Source: Centrapalus pauciflorus (Eukaryota > Streptophyta > Magnoliopsida > Asterales > Asteraceae). From it: a stretch of DNA of 64,000 nt. The stretch covers positions 626,766-690,765 of the forward strand of contig JAANYP010003852.1 of NCBI GenBank assembly GCA_020465985.1, given 5' to 3'. The notes under the pieces were generated by a model, which saw only the letters and a list, made by a program, of their open reading frames with translations, did not search any database and was not told the DNA's origin. This document shows positions 49,075-59,960 of the stretch, piece by piece. The position numbers and the translations under genes were made by a program. Numbering within the stretch: position 1 is the stretch's first letter; each line of letters begins with the position of its first letter.

Positions 49075-51210
49075 TAGATTTATAGATTGGAAAAAACAAA
49101 TTTTAAATTCAGATTTTAAAAACAAATTAAATGACAAAACTGTAAGGTACACGTGACAATCTTAGGTGAAGCCAAGTAACGCTCTATCTAGATGTCATGT
49201 GGCATCTGGTTACTCTTATAATAGAATAGATAGATTATTATTATCAATATTATTAAAAGAGCAAATAGATTGCTACTTGGTACTTAACTAGGCCGCCAAT
49301 TGACGTAGCTTATATTTGACATGTATCTGTTATAATTTTTTTTGTTTAATCATCTAAGTTTAATTAATATATAGTTACTATATTATAATGATATTGTTAA
49401 CAACCATAGATTAATGAGAATCCATTTTTAAAGGTTAACATATGATACTTATAAAATGAAAATTTTCATTTTTAACTTTTGACATTCATTATTAATAAAG
49501 CTAATGAGTTATTATATCTCAATTATATGTTGTTATTAATTATAAATAAAGCTAAGAATTGTAATATGTTTTTCTCATTCATTATAGGGTTAATAATGAA
49601 AAACCATTAACTTTCTTCATGATTAAGTCCTTAAATTTTTTTTCTTATTTTTTTAATTAATTAAACTATTTTTGTTCTATTCAAAAGTGTATATTGGATC
49701 CATTTGACCAGTTACCAAACACGCAACCTTAATTTTTTAACTTGATTAATGTTGGAAAACACACACAATATTTTCATATTTGAGTGAATATATACTATTT
49801 AGTTTATCACTTGTGTTTACCGGCTAATCCGGTAACCAATAAAAATATATACTTTCGAATAAGACAAATATAGTTTAGAGACTTAAGTAAATTATAAAAA
49901 ATGCTTGGAATTTAATTGAAAAAATAAAATTGATTGAATTTTTTCAATATTAACCTTTAACTGTATGAATGTTCATTAAATCATTCTATGATCTATATAT
50001 GTCTAATAATAATATCGGGTCACGTATTTTCATAATATTAATGGTTTATACTGTTTATAATCAATTTCTACGATTATTTTAAAAATTATTGTTAGATTAA
50101 GGGTTTCTGAATCACGGATATCTTCAAGAATCGTGTATCAATTCACTTTCCGAATTTGATATTTCGACCCTTGAATGCCTAGGTTCACGAAATTCAAACT
50201 ATAGGGATAATTCTTGAAGAACAAATTCGTTTGTGGCATCCAAACGAATTATGAAAACTCTCTTATGATAATTATGATATTATTTTCTTTTTGTATGTCC
50301 AAACTACCGAATGGATAATGTTTTCGGTTAATTGGCGGTTAGGAAAAACAGAAATTATTAAAAGGATCCTTCAAGAATAATATATTCCCTCTTAAGGTCC
50401 CTTCATTAAATCTGTTTTTGTTTCGGGGCGCTGCCCCGAGCCCCGCGAGGGCGGCTCCCCTCGACCCCGCCCGCTGACCGGGCAGCGGGATCCTCGCCAG
50501 GGGTGCTGCCCCTAGAACCCCGCAAGGAGGCACAGCCCCCTTGACCCCCGCCATTTTTGTCACACCGGAATCATTTTAGATTAATATAAGTGTGCACTCC
50601 CGCACCTACTAACTTATATTAAAGCTAAAAATGATCTCTTTGACATACTTTATTATTTCCATTATACTAAAATGATAATGTGACACTAAAATCACCAACA
50701 ATCCTCCCCCATTTTAGTGTAACCATGAAATAATAGAATCAAGAATATAATAAAATCAAATTTGTGCTTAAATAAAAATATCGAAACGATTGAATTTTCA
50801 TATTAGTATATCATACAATCCAAATATTCGAGAATCAGGGTGTCCTAAGGATTGAACCCGTCAACCCATTTGAATACCTGAAGATAATATACACACAAAT
50901 TCAAACTAATCAACTCAGACATAATACAACATGACACTATTATTAAGCCGAGTGTCCCAATCCATTCTTGATCGTATAAAAGTCAAGTCTAAAACTCTTT
51001 GAAGTACGGCTACACTTCACGATCATATAGGTAATTCCTTTATTCATGTACCTGTTTACATTTTATCAAAGGAATTATTAAGAATTAAATTCACCCTGGC
51101 TAACTACAGGTACGAACACACTAACCTTGGGATGTTTATACATGGTACGTGTGAGCTTTCCTCATTGAATTCAACCTCTAATTGTATTAGAGGGGAATTG
51201 GGTATCTCAC
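49075..51210. other. AT-rich spacer with a GC-rich LTR-like block
   Basis: At 50420-50555 three imperfect GC-rich units (GGGGxGCTGCCCCxxxxCCCCGC) occur, then an inverted repeat AATATAAGTG...CTTATATT (about 50582-50622). The block resembles 7603-7780 in layout and may be an LTR relic. At 49143-49230 another CACGTGACA/GTCATGTGGC pair suggests a broken Helitron-like end. No gene recognised. Confidence 0.4.
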
Positions 51211-52978
51211 TGATATGCTCATATTTATACATATTTTTGGCATCATTTCCCTTGCAATTTGGTCGGTTTTTCTCTCGAAATATGTGAAAAAGATATCTAA
51301 TTCATTCATTTTCGTGATTCGTAGGAGAAAAGAGGTTTTATCGACGAAGGAATGAACATCGAAGAAAAACCGACAAACTTTGAAGCCCCAGCGAGTTCTC
51401 GTGGTTTTTATAGAAGAAAAGAAGCGAAATTGGTGAATTTTTAGAGCCTACGACCGTAGAAGGGGGAAGCCTACGACCATAGGAGGTACCAGGAGCATTA
51501 CCGTGGGCTAGGGCAAGATGTTGACCAGGTCAAAGGGGCCTACGACCGTAGGACTTAATGCACACGGTCGTAGGCGGCGCAGAATCCCTATAAACAGAAC
51601 AGATTCGGCCAGAACGAAGACAGCACCTAATTTTCTCGATTTCCAGCATAGTTTTACGATTTTTAACAGTTTTTCTTCCCATATTCAAGTAGGTTTAAGG
51701 TAGTTTTAGTTGATTAATCATTCGGGATTGATATTCGCGTGGATTGAAGCATTCGGTTAGCGGTAATCGTTGGTTTTTCGTCACTTTTTGCAAGATTTCG
51801 GTACATTCGTTCCTTTGTCTTTCGTATTTCATAATGAATGCTATTAAGTTTTGTTTATTTTCTGTTTTTATTATGGATCGTGAGTAGTTTTCTTGTTCAC
51901 CCGTTTTGGATTGATTGACGGTTTATGGATTATATTTACTAGATTTTTGATGTTCTTCATATATTTTTGTTAAAAATCAGATTTTTATCAATCGTTTAGC
52001 ATTGTTTTGCGAAAATAATTGTTGGTTGAATCTGCGTTTTTAATAAAAATTGAAACTTTGGATGAAAAATTGATAATTGATTATATTTTCTAGGCATTGT
52101 ATTGCGATAATGATTTTGTGATGAATTATTGATCTAGAACTTTGCGTGTTTATTAGTTTTTAGGCATTGTGTTGCGATAATAAAACTAATAATCCGTAAA
52201 GCTTGATTTCCAAATAAATAAAGTTGGTTGGTTTAATTCTCGGTATTAATTGATAGTTTTTAGCATCTTTTTGCGATAATAAGATTGTTGGTTAATATTG
52301 GAATTCAATTCAATTAACTTTATTGTTTTCACGTGTTTTGTCATGATTTAATCTTTATTTGGAGAAATCTAATATTCGGTAGATTAATCCATAATTCCGG
52401 GCTTAAGTGAATATTTATAATTGGTTATTAACCGATTTATCTTTAATCGATCAATTCAGACCGCCGCCAATTAATTATAGTTTTTAAATTCCAAGTGGGT
52501 GACGTTTTCGTAATATAAGAGTTTCGTAAAATTCCTTATCATCGTTCTTTACTTGCTTAAGTTAGTTTGATTTGATTTCGCTTTAATCAGTTTGGTTCGT
52601 ATAATTTAGTTGTCGTTACTTGCTTGCTTTAGTTGTTTAGTTTAATTCTTGTTTGCTAGAATTAGTTTTTATTTTAATCTGAAAAATCCAAAAATATTAG
52701 TTTAACTTTTTATTCTTGTGTTACTTAGTTTGCTATAGTTATTCTGTTAGTTAATTTTAAGTCTTTAGTTGATAACTTCCTCAAAACGTCAAAAATAGCT
52801 AAATATTGGTTTAGGTTGTAGTATTGGAGTCTCCGATCTTTATTCCGTTCCCTGAGTTCGATAAATCCTGGGTGATTCTTAAAGCTATATTGCACATGAT
52901 TGGTACACTGCCAGTTGTGTAATTTATACTTTGGGTTCATTTAGACATTAAAACCTGAGGTGTGTTCTGCACGCGTCA
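51211..52978 (+). mobile_element. LTR 1 of gag-protease-only Athila-like element
   Basis: 1,768 bp, beginning TGATATGCTC and ending ACGCGTCA, repeated at 58047-59814 with about eight substitutions and no indel by eye. A TATA box CTATAAA lies at 51588-51594. Immediately upstream, at 51447-51574, are four copies of the word CCTACGACCGTAGG, one of them in reverse orientation (CACGGTCGTAGG). The left flank CTCAC (51206-51210) could be a 5 bp target repeat, but its partner is outside the window. Confidence 0.92.
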
Positions 52979-52984
52979 AGTTTT

Positions 52985-53006
52985 TGGCGCCGTTGCCGGG
53001 GAACGG
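52985..53006 (+). promoter_or_regulatory. Primer-binding site, tRNA-Asp
   Basis: TGGCGCCGTTGCCGGGGAAC with its following GG is the complement of the 3' end of plant tRNA-Asp, six bases after the LTR end. This is the priming site of Athila/Tat-type Ty3/gypsy elements. Confidence 0.9.
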
Positions 53007-53124
53007 TGTGAGCTTTAAGAAACAACCAACGCCGGTAGTTTAGTTGATCCTTTTTAGGGGCAATCCCCCTGAAAAGTTAAATTTTCTGTCTATTTTCGTT
53101 TTTCTTTAAAAGGGTGTTCGGTGT

Positions 53125-54339
53125 ATGAGTCGTCGTAATCCTAATATCGTCAGCCCATACTCCGAACCTGAGCGAGCATTCCATAGCCGTCTTCGTGACC
53201 AATCACACCCTTTAGTTGAGGGACTGTCTAGTTTATCTGATTCTACTGACCATACTGTTCCTCATCCGGTGGAGGAAGGTCACGTAGACATTTGTGTCCA
53301 GTTACCTCCGATTTCTAGTCCTTCACCTTCTTCGCCGTCTTCATCTTCTGATTCTTCGTCTTCTTCTGAGCCTTCCTCTTTCACAATGGGAGACCGAAGG
53401 ACAATGCTTGAACTCAACCAACCGGTCACCGATGACTCGGAAGGTGCAATAGTTATTCCAGGGTTCGATGCCGTTAACTTTGAGCTAAAGTCGAGTCTGA
53501 TCGCTTTAGTTCAGAATAACGCGCAGTTCTGCGGTCTATCCTCTGAGGATCCATATTCCCACCTGAAGAAATTCAGGAAAGCATGCGGTGGGTATAAAGC
53601 AAATCAAGTTCCAAGGGAGGTAATTCGTCTGATGCTTTTTCCTTACTCTCTTTCAGGACGTGCCATGATGTGGTATGAGTCCCTTCCCTCGAACTCGATT
53701 CGTACTTGGGATGATATGGAGTCCAAGTTTCTCCTCAAATTCTGCCCTCCTTCTCGGACTACTAAGCTTATGAGTGACATTCTCTCATTTAAGCAGAAAC
53801 CTGATGAGTCTTTGTATGATGCATGGGAGAGATATAAGGAATCCATCATGAAATGCCCAAATCATAACATGACACTTAATCACCGTGTCAAGGTATTCTA
53901 TGAGAATGTTCACCCCATGTATCACTCACTGATCGACTCAGCTTGTAACGGGTCAGTGTATAAGAGGACACCAGAAGAGGCTTTTGACATAATCGATGAC
54001 CTCGTTTTAAGCCAAACTCAGAAACCTAGTGAATATTTTGGGTGGGGAGCTTCTGATTCAAAGCAAGCTGCTGCTATAGCTGCCCTCACAGCTAAGATTG
54101 AGCTCCTCACGCAGACTAGTCAGCCACAGTCATCCTCAGTTGCTGTACACGCGGTACAACACGGATGTGAGCACTGTGGTGGACCACATTCCGGCTATGA
54201 GTGCCAAGCTAGTTTTCCTTACCCAAATCTGGAGCAGGTATATTACTCGTCAGGAGATTATGGTGGAGGCATGGCTAGATATGCCCAACCTACTCCGAAT
54301 TTTTCTCGAGCTCAGAACCAACCCTCAGCAAGGGTATAA
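53125..54339 (+). CDS. Athila-like gag (first part)
   Basis: 404 residues from the first ATG after the primer site. A Ser-rich region (residues about 60-88) precedes the retrotransposon gag domain (about residues 112-290: YSHLKKFRKACGGYK, VIRLMLFPYSLSGRAMMWY, TWDDMESKFLLKFCPP). A CEHCGGPHSGYEC motif near residues 348-360 is a zinc-knuckle-like element. Gag would form the particle. The frame closes at 54339, and the gag/protease reading continues in the next frame, with the switch near 54318-54332. This is either a one-base mutation or a programmed shift. A copy of the first 185 codons at 59961 differs by one residue. Confidence 0.9.
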   Translation: MSRRNPNIVSPYSEPERAFHSRLRDQSHPLVEGLSSLSDSTDHTVPHPVEEGHVDICVQLPPISSPSPSSPSSSSDSSSSSEPSSFTMGDRRTMLELNQPVTDDSEGAIVIPGFDAVNFELKSSLIALVQNNAQFCGLSSEDPYSHLKKFRKACGGYKANQVPREVIRLMLFPYSLSGRAMMWYESLPSNSIRTWDDMESKFLLKFCPPSRTTKLMSDILSFKQKPDESLYDAWERYKESIMKCPNHNMTLNHRVKVFYENVHPMYHSLIDSACNGSVYKRTPEEAFDIIDDLVLSQTQKPSEYFGWGASDSKQAAAIAALTAKIELLTQTSQPQSSSVAVHAVQHGCEHCGGPHSGYECQASFPYPNLEQVYYSSGDYGGGMARYAQPTPNFSRAQNQPSARV

Positions 54340-55753
54340 CCATGGATATCATCAGGGACAATCTTCTTCTTTCTCACAATTTAATTCTAATCCCAATCAG
54401 TTCCATAATGCCCACTTCCCTAATCAGAATCATCAGTCTCAGCCCGTGCAACCTACAAAGTCAAACCTCGAGGAGATGATGATGAAGTTTATTGCTAATC
54501 AAGAGGCGTTGTCTAGAAATCAGCAGGCTGCTATTCAGGCCCTTGAAACACAAGTGGGACAGCTAGCACAGTCGAGGAATGTTAGGAATGCTGGTGAACT
54601 TCCTAGCAACACTGAGCCCAATCCAAGAGGTAATCTGAAAGACAAGGGTCCTGCTCAAGTCAATGCCATTACTGTACATGATGATGAGCACCCCGAGGAT
54701 GTTCCTTCTTCTACTTCTTCCTCTTCTCCCCCATTGAAGAAGGAACTGGAGGCTTTAATGGACGAGATGCATCTGAACGCTTCTGGAAGTACCGCATATG
54801 TCCCTCCTCCTTTATACATCCAAGGTAAGGCCGACCCTGGTAGTTTCACTATCCCGTGTTCTGTAAAGGGGGCTGTATTCAGTAATGCTTTAGCCGACCT
54901 AGGCTCTAGCATCAATGTTATTGCTCATGATATCTTCCAACAGCTTGATTTGGGACCTCTTAAGCCTTCTTTGGTAGCCGTGCAGCTAGCTGATAGTTCC
55001 TTGAGACGGCCTGTAGGGATTTGTGAGGGAGTTAGATTGAAGGTTGATAGATTTGAGTTTGTTGTTGATTTAGTGGTGCTAGACATGGATAGCTCGAGTG
55101 GCAATCCCCTCATTTTGGGTAGACCCTTTCTTACATCTGCTAGAGCATTGATAGATGTCCTGTCTATGGAGTTGACTATTAGAGTGAGAGATGAGGATAT
55201 TACATTTCGTATGGCGAAAGCTAATCCATTATATCCATTTCTGCCTGACTCACTTTTCTCCATATCTACTTATGCACCATGTGTTGAGTTAGATCCTATG
55301 CAGGGTGTTCATGCCACGAACGAGTTTGATGCTGATAAAGATTTGCGGGAGATTGCTTGCTTGCTTGGACTAGATTGGCAGATGCACATTGATGAGAATG
55401 ACATCCCAACCGATGAGGATATTTTTGCTTTGTTTGAAGCACCATCACCATCTACTCCTTCTCATATTGATCTTGATAAGCTTGATATTCTTGAATCTGA
55501 TACTATTGTTGTTTGTGATGGACAGATACCTTCAAGCTCGGTAAAGAGGAAAGGGAAATCGAAGAAGCCAAGAAAGCGAAAGAAGAAGGTGGATAAGATC
55601 ACAACAAAACCAACTTGTCAATTTCCGAAACTTAATTTTGATCATGAGGATCCAGTTGGTGAGTACATTGCTTTAGTAGGTATGAAAGGTTTGCGAGCTC
55701 GTTTCCCAGGTATGTTTTATCAATCTAAGGGCCATGTGGACGAGTCAAGCTAG
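54320..55753 (+). CDS. Athila-like gag C-terminus plus aspartic protease
   Basis: This reading (open from 54098, meaningful from about 54320) holds a Gln/Asn-rich linker and a coiled-coil-like segment (QAAIQALETQVGQLAQSRN) typical of Athila-like gag. A retropepsin-like domain follows, with catalytic DLGSS at 54896 (normally DxG[ST]) and LILGRPFL near 55110. A Lys-rich tail near 55540-55600 (KRKGKSKKPRKRKKKV) follows. It ends at a TAG at 55751-55753. No reverse transcriptase, RNase H or integrase follows before the next LTR, so particle processing may be encoded while replication enzymes must come from another element. It has no start codon of its own. Confidence 0.85.
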   Translation, partial: NPQQGYNHGYHQGQSSSFSQFNSNPNQFHNAHFPNQNHQSQPVQPTKSNLEEMMMKFIANQEALSRNQQAAIQALETQVGQLAQSRNVRNAGELPSNTEPNPRGNLKDKGPAQVNAITVHDDEHPEDVPSSTSSSSPPLKKELEALMDEMHLNASGSTAYVPPPLYIQGKADPGSFTIPCSVKGAVFSNALADLGSSINVIAHDIFQQLDLGPLKPSLVAVQLADSSLRRPVGICEGVRLKVDRFEFVVDLVVLDMDSSSGNPLILGRPFLTSARALIDVLSMELTIRVRDEDITFRMAKANPLYPFLPDSLFSISTYAPCVELDPMQGVHATNEFDADKDLREIACLLGLDWQMHIDENDIPTDEDIFALFEAPSPSTPSHIDLDKLDILESDTIVVCDGQIPSSSVKRKGKSKKPRKRKKKVDKITTKPTCQFPKLNFDHEDPVGEYIALVGMKGLRARFPGMFYQSKGHVDESS

Positions 55754-58046
55754 AGACTCGTCAAAACAAGCGCTTTCGGGAGGCAACCCGTAGATACTTT
55801 CATTTGTATATTAAGTTTTCATTTTATGTTTAATTTGTTTTGCTTGATGTGTTGCGCTGTTAATTTAAATTTTGAAAGTTATATGCTTTAATAAGTAGCC
55901 CGTGCATTGCGTATGTGTCTTAGGATTGCATGATTGATGCTAGTGGTCTTGTTTTGAAAGCATGTTTGCTTGTTCTAATTTCTAGTTTATTTTATTTTAT
56001 TTTATCTTATATAGTTTATTTATTTACTTTTTTTATTGCTTTGTGTGTGGTGTGCTTGTTTTTTTTAATTTCATAGATGGTGTGTTTTTTAGTTCTAATA
56101 GTTTGGTGTGTTTCCATGTTTTCTTTGTTTATTTTCGTAGATTTATATTTAGGTATTTATGTTCTAGTCCTTGCATGCTCATGGTGTCACGTATTATGCT
56201 TTATTTATGTAAAAGGGATGTCGTTGTCTTGAGAATATTTTGGTGTGCTAATGTGTCATATGATCATGTATGTTTGAAATGAGTGTGGGGTAGTGTATCT
56301 GATGTCACATAGTTTGATATGAGTGTGAGTGATGTGCTTGATGCGTGTTTAGACAAATGTATGTGTGTTAGAGTGTTATCAGTCTTGGACAGCTGTTGAT
56401 AGATGTCTTGTCATGACGGGCCATGGTAGAGATGCTCACTAGCAGTCAGTTCAGCCTCATCATTCAGACATGGGCATGCTTAAGTGTATCAGGGGAGTTT
56501 TTTCTGTTCCAATTGATTACCTCCATTATTCCATGCTATCTTGAACTGTTCATGACAGTGAGGACACTGTCAGATATAAGTGTGGGGTGGGGGTATAAAA
56601 ATGTTGATTTTGAGATTTGCATGTACTTAAGTAAAAGTCGCAACATTTTTGTCTAAAATTGGGCTGATTTTCAAAATTTATTCTCTATTTTTGGCATGTT
56701 GGACTCTTTTGCAGTATTGTTCTATTTTCTATGCATGCGAAGCTGAGCAAGTGACTTTGAGATTATTTTGTGGTAACAGGATGTTTGATGTGCATGTCAC
56801 GCTTCTTGACTGAAATTCCATGATTAAGCACAAATAACCCTGTACATTCGTTTCGTGAGAATTTGAGCCCATCTAGCATTCATATTTAATGCTCATTATT
56901 TCTTTCGGTGTGAATTTGTCGGTGTTAATTGGATTAAGGTAGAACTTGTTTGTCAAATTCATGCCAAGATCACATCGTTTGAGAATCTAGCACTTATATA
57001 AAGGCACAGTTAGGACACCCTTTTTCCCAAATGACACCCTTACCTGCATTATTTCCCATAGTTTCCCCATTTGAGCCTTGACTTTCATTTCGGTGACAAC
57101 CCACATTATCAGCCAAATAATCCTTTTATCTATCGTTTGACCAGAATTGGGATCGTGATTCAGTAGCAAGCTTTAGGGATTTATCTGGGATCATTCGTTT
57201 GTTAGCTAGTTTATACTCTGTGAGCCTTGACGATTATGCCTTGTTTTGATAGCATTCGAGTCATATGTAATTCTATGCTTTTGTGTTCTTCCTGACTTTT
57301 CTAGTGTTGTACCGCGGCAATGCTAGTGTGGTTAAGAAAGTTCTTTTTGGGTACAGATTGCATACAATCGATGTCTGGAAATTCAACGCTATATAAAAAA
57401 AGGAAGAGAAAAGAAAAAAAAAAGAAAAGAAAAGAAAAAAGAAAAAGAAAAGAGAAAGAATTGGAATAAGAAAGTGAAATGAATTGTTGTCCTTCTGAGC
57501 TGCTATTAGATGTGAAAAATCAAGCGAGTTTATTGGTGTAATTTTCTGAGTTTGGTCTCATGCTCGTTACTTGTTTCTATAGCTTGATGGTTGATCTTCG
57601 ATCCCAATCTTTTAACCCCACTTTGGCCATATATTCCCCATTTCCTTAGCCTAGCCTCGTTACAGCCCATTAAGACCTTTATGTGCTTTATTTTCTAACA
57701 TTAAGTGATGGCGGTGTGATTTACTCTCAAGCATATGCTCACATTCTTTTAACATGTCTGGCATTGAGCGAAATTTGGAAAATGTACGAGCCTATACACA
57801 TGAGTGATGAGTGAAAACTGTGAGGTGCTATGTCATGTAATGAGGTGGGAAGTGGTTGACATTGCAATTCTTTTTGCATCTTGTGGTCTCATTGTTTCTT
57901 GCTTTGGCTTCAATTTCATAGTCTATGGATCTTTAATGCTATTGAGTCTTGCATGTTTCTAGAGAGTTTATTGAATTGAGGCCTGAGTAAAGACATTTAT
58001 GCAGTAGTTTGCTTGAGGACAAGCAAAGTTCAAGTGTGGGGTATTT
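55754..58046 (+). other. 2.3 kb non-coding 3' internal region with polypurine tracts
   Basis: Where pol would be expected there is no supported frame. Directly after the stop codon, GCGCTTTCGGGAGGCAACCCG (about 55770-55790) contains a CGGG/CCCG hairpin. Motifs like AGTGTGGGGT recur at about 56283, 56578 and 58033; the last one abuts LTR 2 and is the polypurine tract. An uninterrupted 66-base purine run lies at 57395-57460. Confidence 0.8.
58031..58046 (+). promoter_or_regulatory. Polypurine tract before LTR 2
   Basis: CAAGTGTGGGGTATTT immediately precedes the LTR start TGATATG at 58047, the expected place for plus-strand priming. Confidence 0.75.
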
Positions 58047-59814
58047 TGATATGCTCATATTTATACATATTTTTGGCATCATTTCCCTTGCAATTTGGTC
58101 GGTTTTTCTCTCGAAATATGTGAAAAAGATATCTAATTCATTCATTTTCGTGATTCGTAGGAGAAAAGAGGTTTTATCGACGAAGGAATGAACATCGAAG
58201 AAAAACCGACAAACTTTGAAGCCCCGGCGAGTTCTCGTGGTTTTTATAGAAGAAAAGAAGCGAAATTGGTGAATTTTTAGAGCCTACGACCGTAGAAGGG
58301 GGAAGCCTACGACCATAGGAGGTACCAGGAGCATTACCGTGGGCTAGGGCAAGATGTTGACCAGGTCAAAGGGGCCTACGACCGTAGGACTTAATGCACA
58401 CGGTCGTAGGCGGCGCAGAATCCCTATAAACAGAACAGATTCGGCCAGAACGAAGACAACACCTAATTTTCTCGATTTCCAGCATAGTTTTACGATTTTT
58501 AACAGTTTTTCTTCCCATATTCAAGTAGGTTTAAGGTAGTTTTAGTTGATTAATCATTCGGGATTGATATTCGCGTGGATTGAAGCATTCGGTTAGCGGT
58601 AATCGTTGGTTTTTCGTCACTTTTTGCAAGATTTCGGTACATTCGTTCCTTTTTCTTTCGTATTTCATAATGAATGCTATTAAGTTTTGTTTATTTTCTG
58701 TTTTTATTATGGATCGTGAGTAGTTTTCTTGTTCACCCGTTTTGGATTGATTGACGGTTTATGGATTATATTTACTAGATTTTTGATGTTCTTCATATAT
58801 TTTTGTTAAAAATCATATTTTTATCAATCGTTTAGCATTGTTTTGCGAAAATAATTGTTGGTTGAATCTGCGTTTTTAATAAAAATTGAAACTTTGGATG
58901 AAAAATTGATAATTGATTATATTTTCTAGGCATTGTATTGCGATAATGATTTTGTGATAAATTATTGATCTAGAACTTTGCGTGTTTATTAGTTTTTAGG
59001 CATTGTGTTGCGATAATAAAACTAATAATCCGTAAAGCTTGATTTCCAAATAAATAAAGTTGGTTGGTTTAATTCTCGGTATTAATTGATAGTTTTTAGC
59101 ATCTTTTTGCGATAATAAGATTGTTGGTTAATATTGGAATTCAATTCAATTAACTTTATTGTTTTCACGTGTTTTGTCATGATTTAATCTTTATTTGGAG
59201 AAATCTAATATTCGGTAGATTAATCCATAATTCCGGGCTTAAGTGAATATTTATAATTGGTTATTAACCGATTTATCTTTAATCGATCAATTCAGACCGC
59301 CGCCAATTAATTATAGTTTTTAAATTCCAAGTGGGTGACGTTTTCGTAATATAAGAGTTTCGTAAAATTCCTTATCATCGTTCTTTACTTGCTTAAGTTA
59401 GTTTGATTTGATTTTGCTTTAATCAGTTTGGTTCGTATAATTTAGTTGTCGTTACTTGCTTGCTTTAGTTGTTTAGTTTAATTCTTGTTTGCTAGAATTA
59501 GTTTTTATTTTAATCTGAAAAATCCAAAAATATTAGTTTAACTTTTTATTCTTGTGTTACTTAGTTTGCTATAGTTATTTTGTTAGTTAATTTTAAGTCT
59601 TTAGTTGATAACTTCCTCAAAACGTCAAAAATAGCTAAATATTGGTTTAGGTTGTAGTATTGGAGTCTCCGATCTTTATTCCGTTCCCTGAGTTCGATAA
59701 ATCCTGGGTGATTCTTAAAGCTATATTGCACACGATTGGTACACTGCCAGTTGTGTAATTTATACTTTGGGTTCATTTAGACATTAAAACCTGAGGTGTG
59801 TTCTGCACGCGTCA
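58047..59814 (+). mobile_element. LTR 2, shared between two internal regions
   Basis: Same 1,768 bp as LTR 1, at a constant offset of 6,836 bp. It is preceded by a polypurine tract, as a 3' LTR should be. It is also followed by a primer-binding site (59821-59842) and a second gag, as a 5' LTR should be. This makes the structure LTR-internal-LTR-internal. The word array is at 58283-58410 and the TATA box at 58424-58430. Confidence 0.92.
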
Positions 59815-59960
59815 AGTTTTTGGCGCCGTTGCCGGGGAACGGTGTGAGCTTTAAGAAACAACCAACGCCGGTAGTTTAGTTGATCCTTTTTAGGGGCAAT
59901 CCCCCTGAAAAGTTAAATTTTCTGTCTATTTTCGTTTTTCTTTAAAAGGGTGTTCGGTGT

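Noticed and set aside
50339..50563. 74-codon minus-strand Ala/Gly/Pro-rich frame
   Set aside because: Produced by GC-rich repeat units; no recognised protein.
57939..58191. Short frames spanning the polypurine tract and LTR 2 start
   Set aside because: They cross the non-coding/LTR junction; one is repeated in LTR 1 only because the LTRs are identical.
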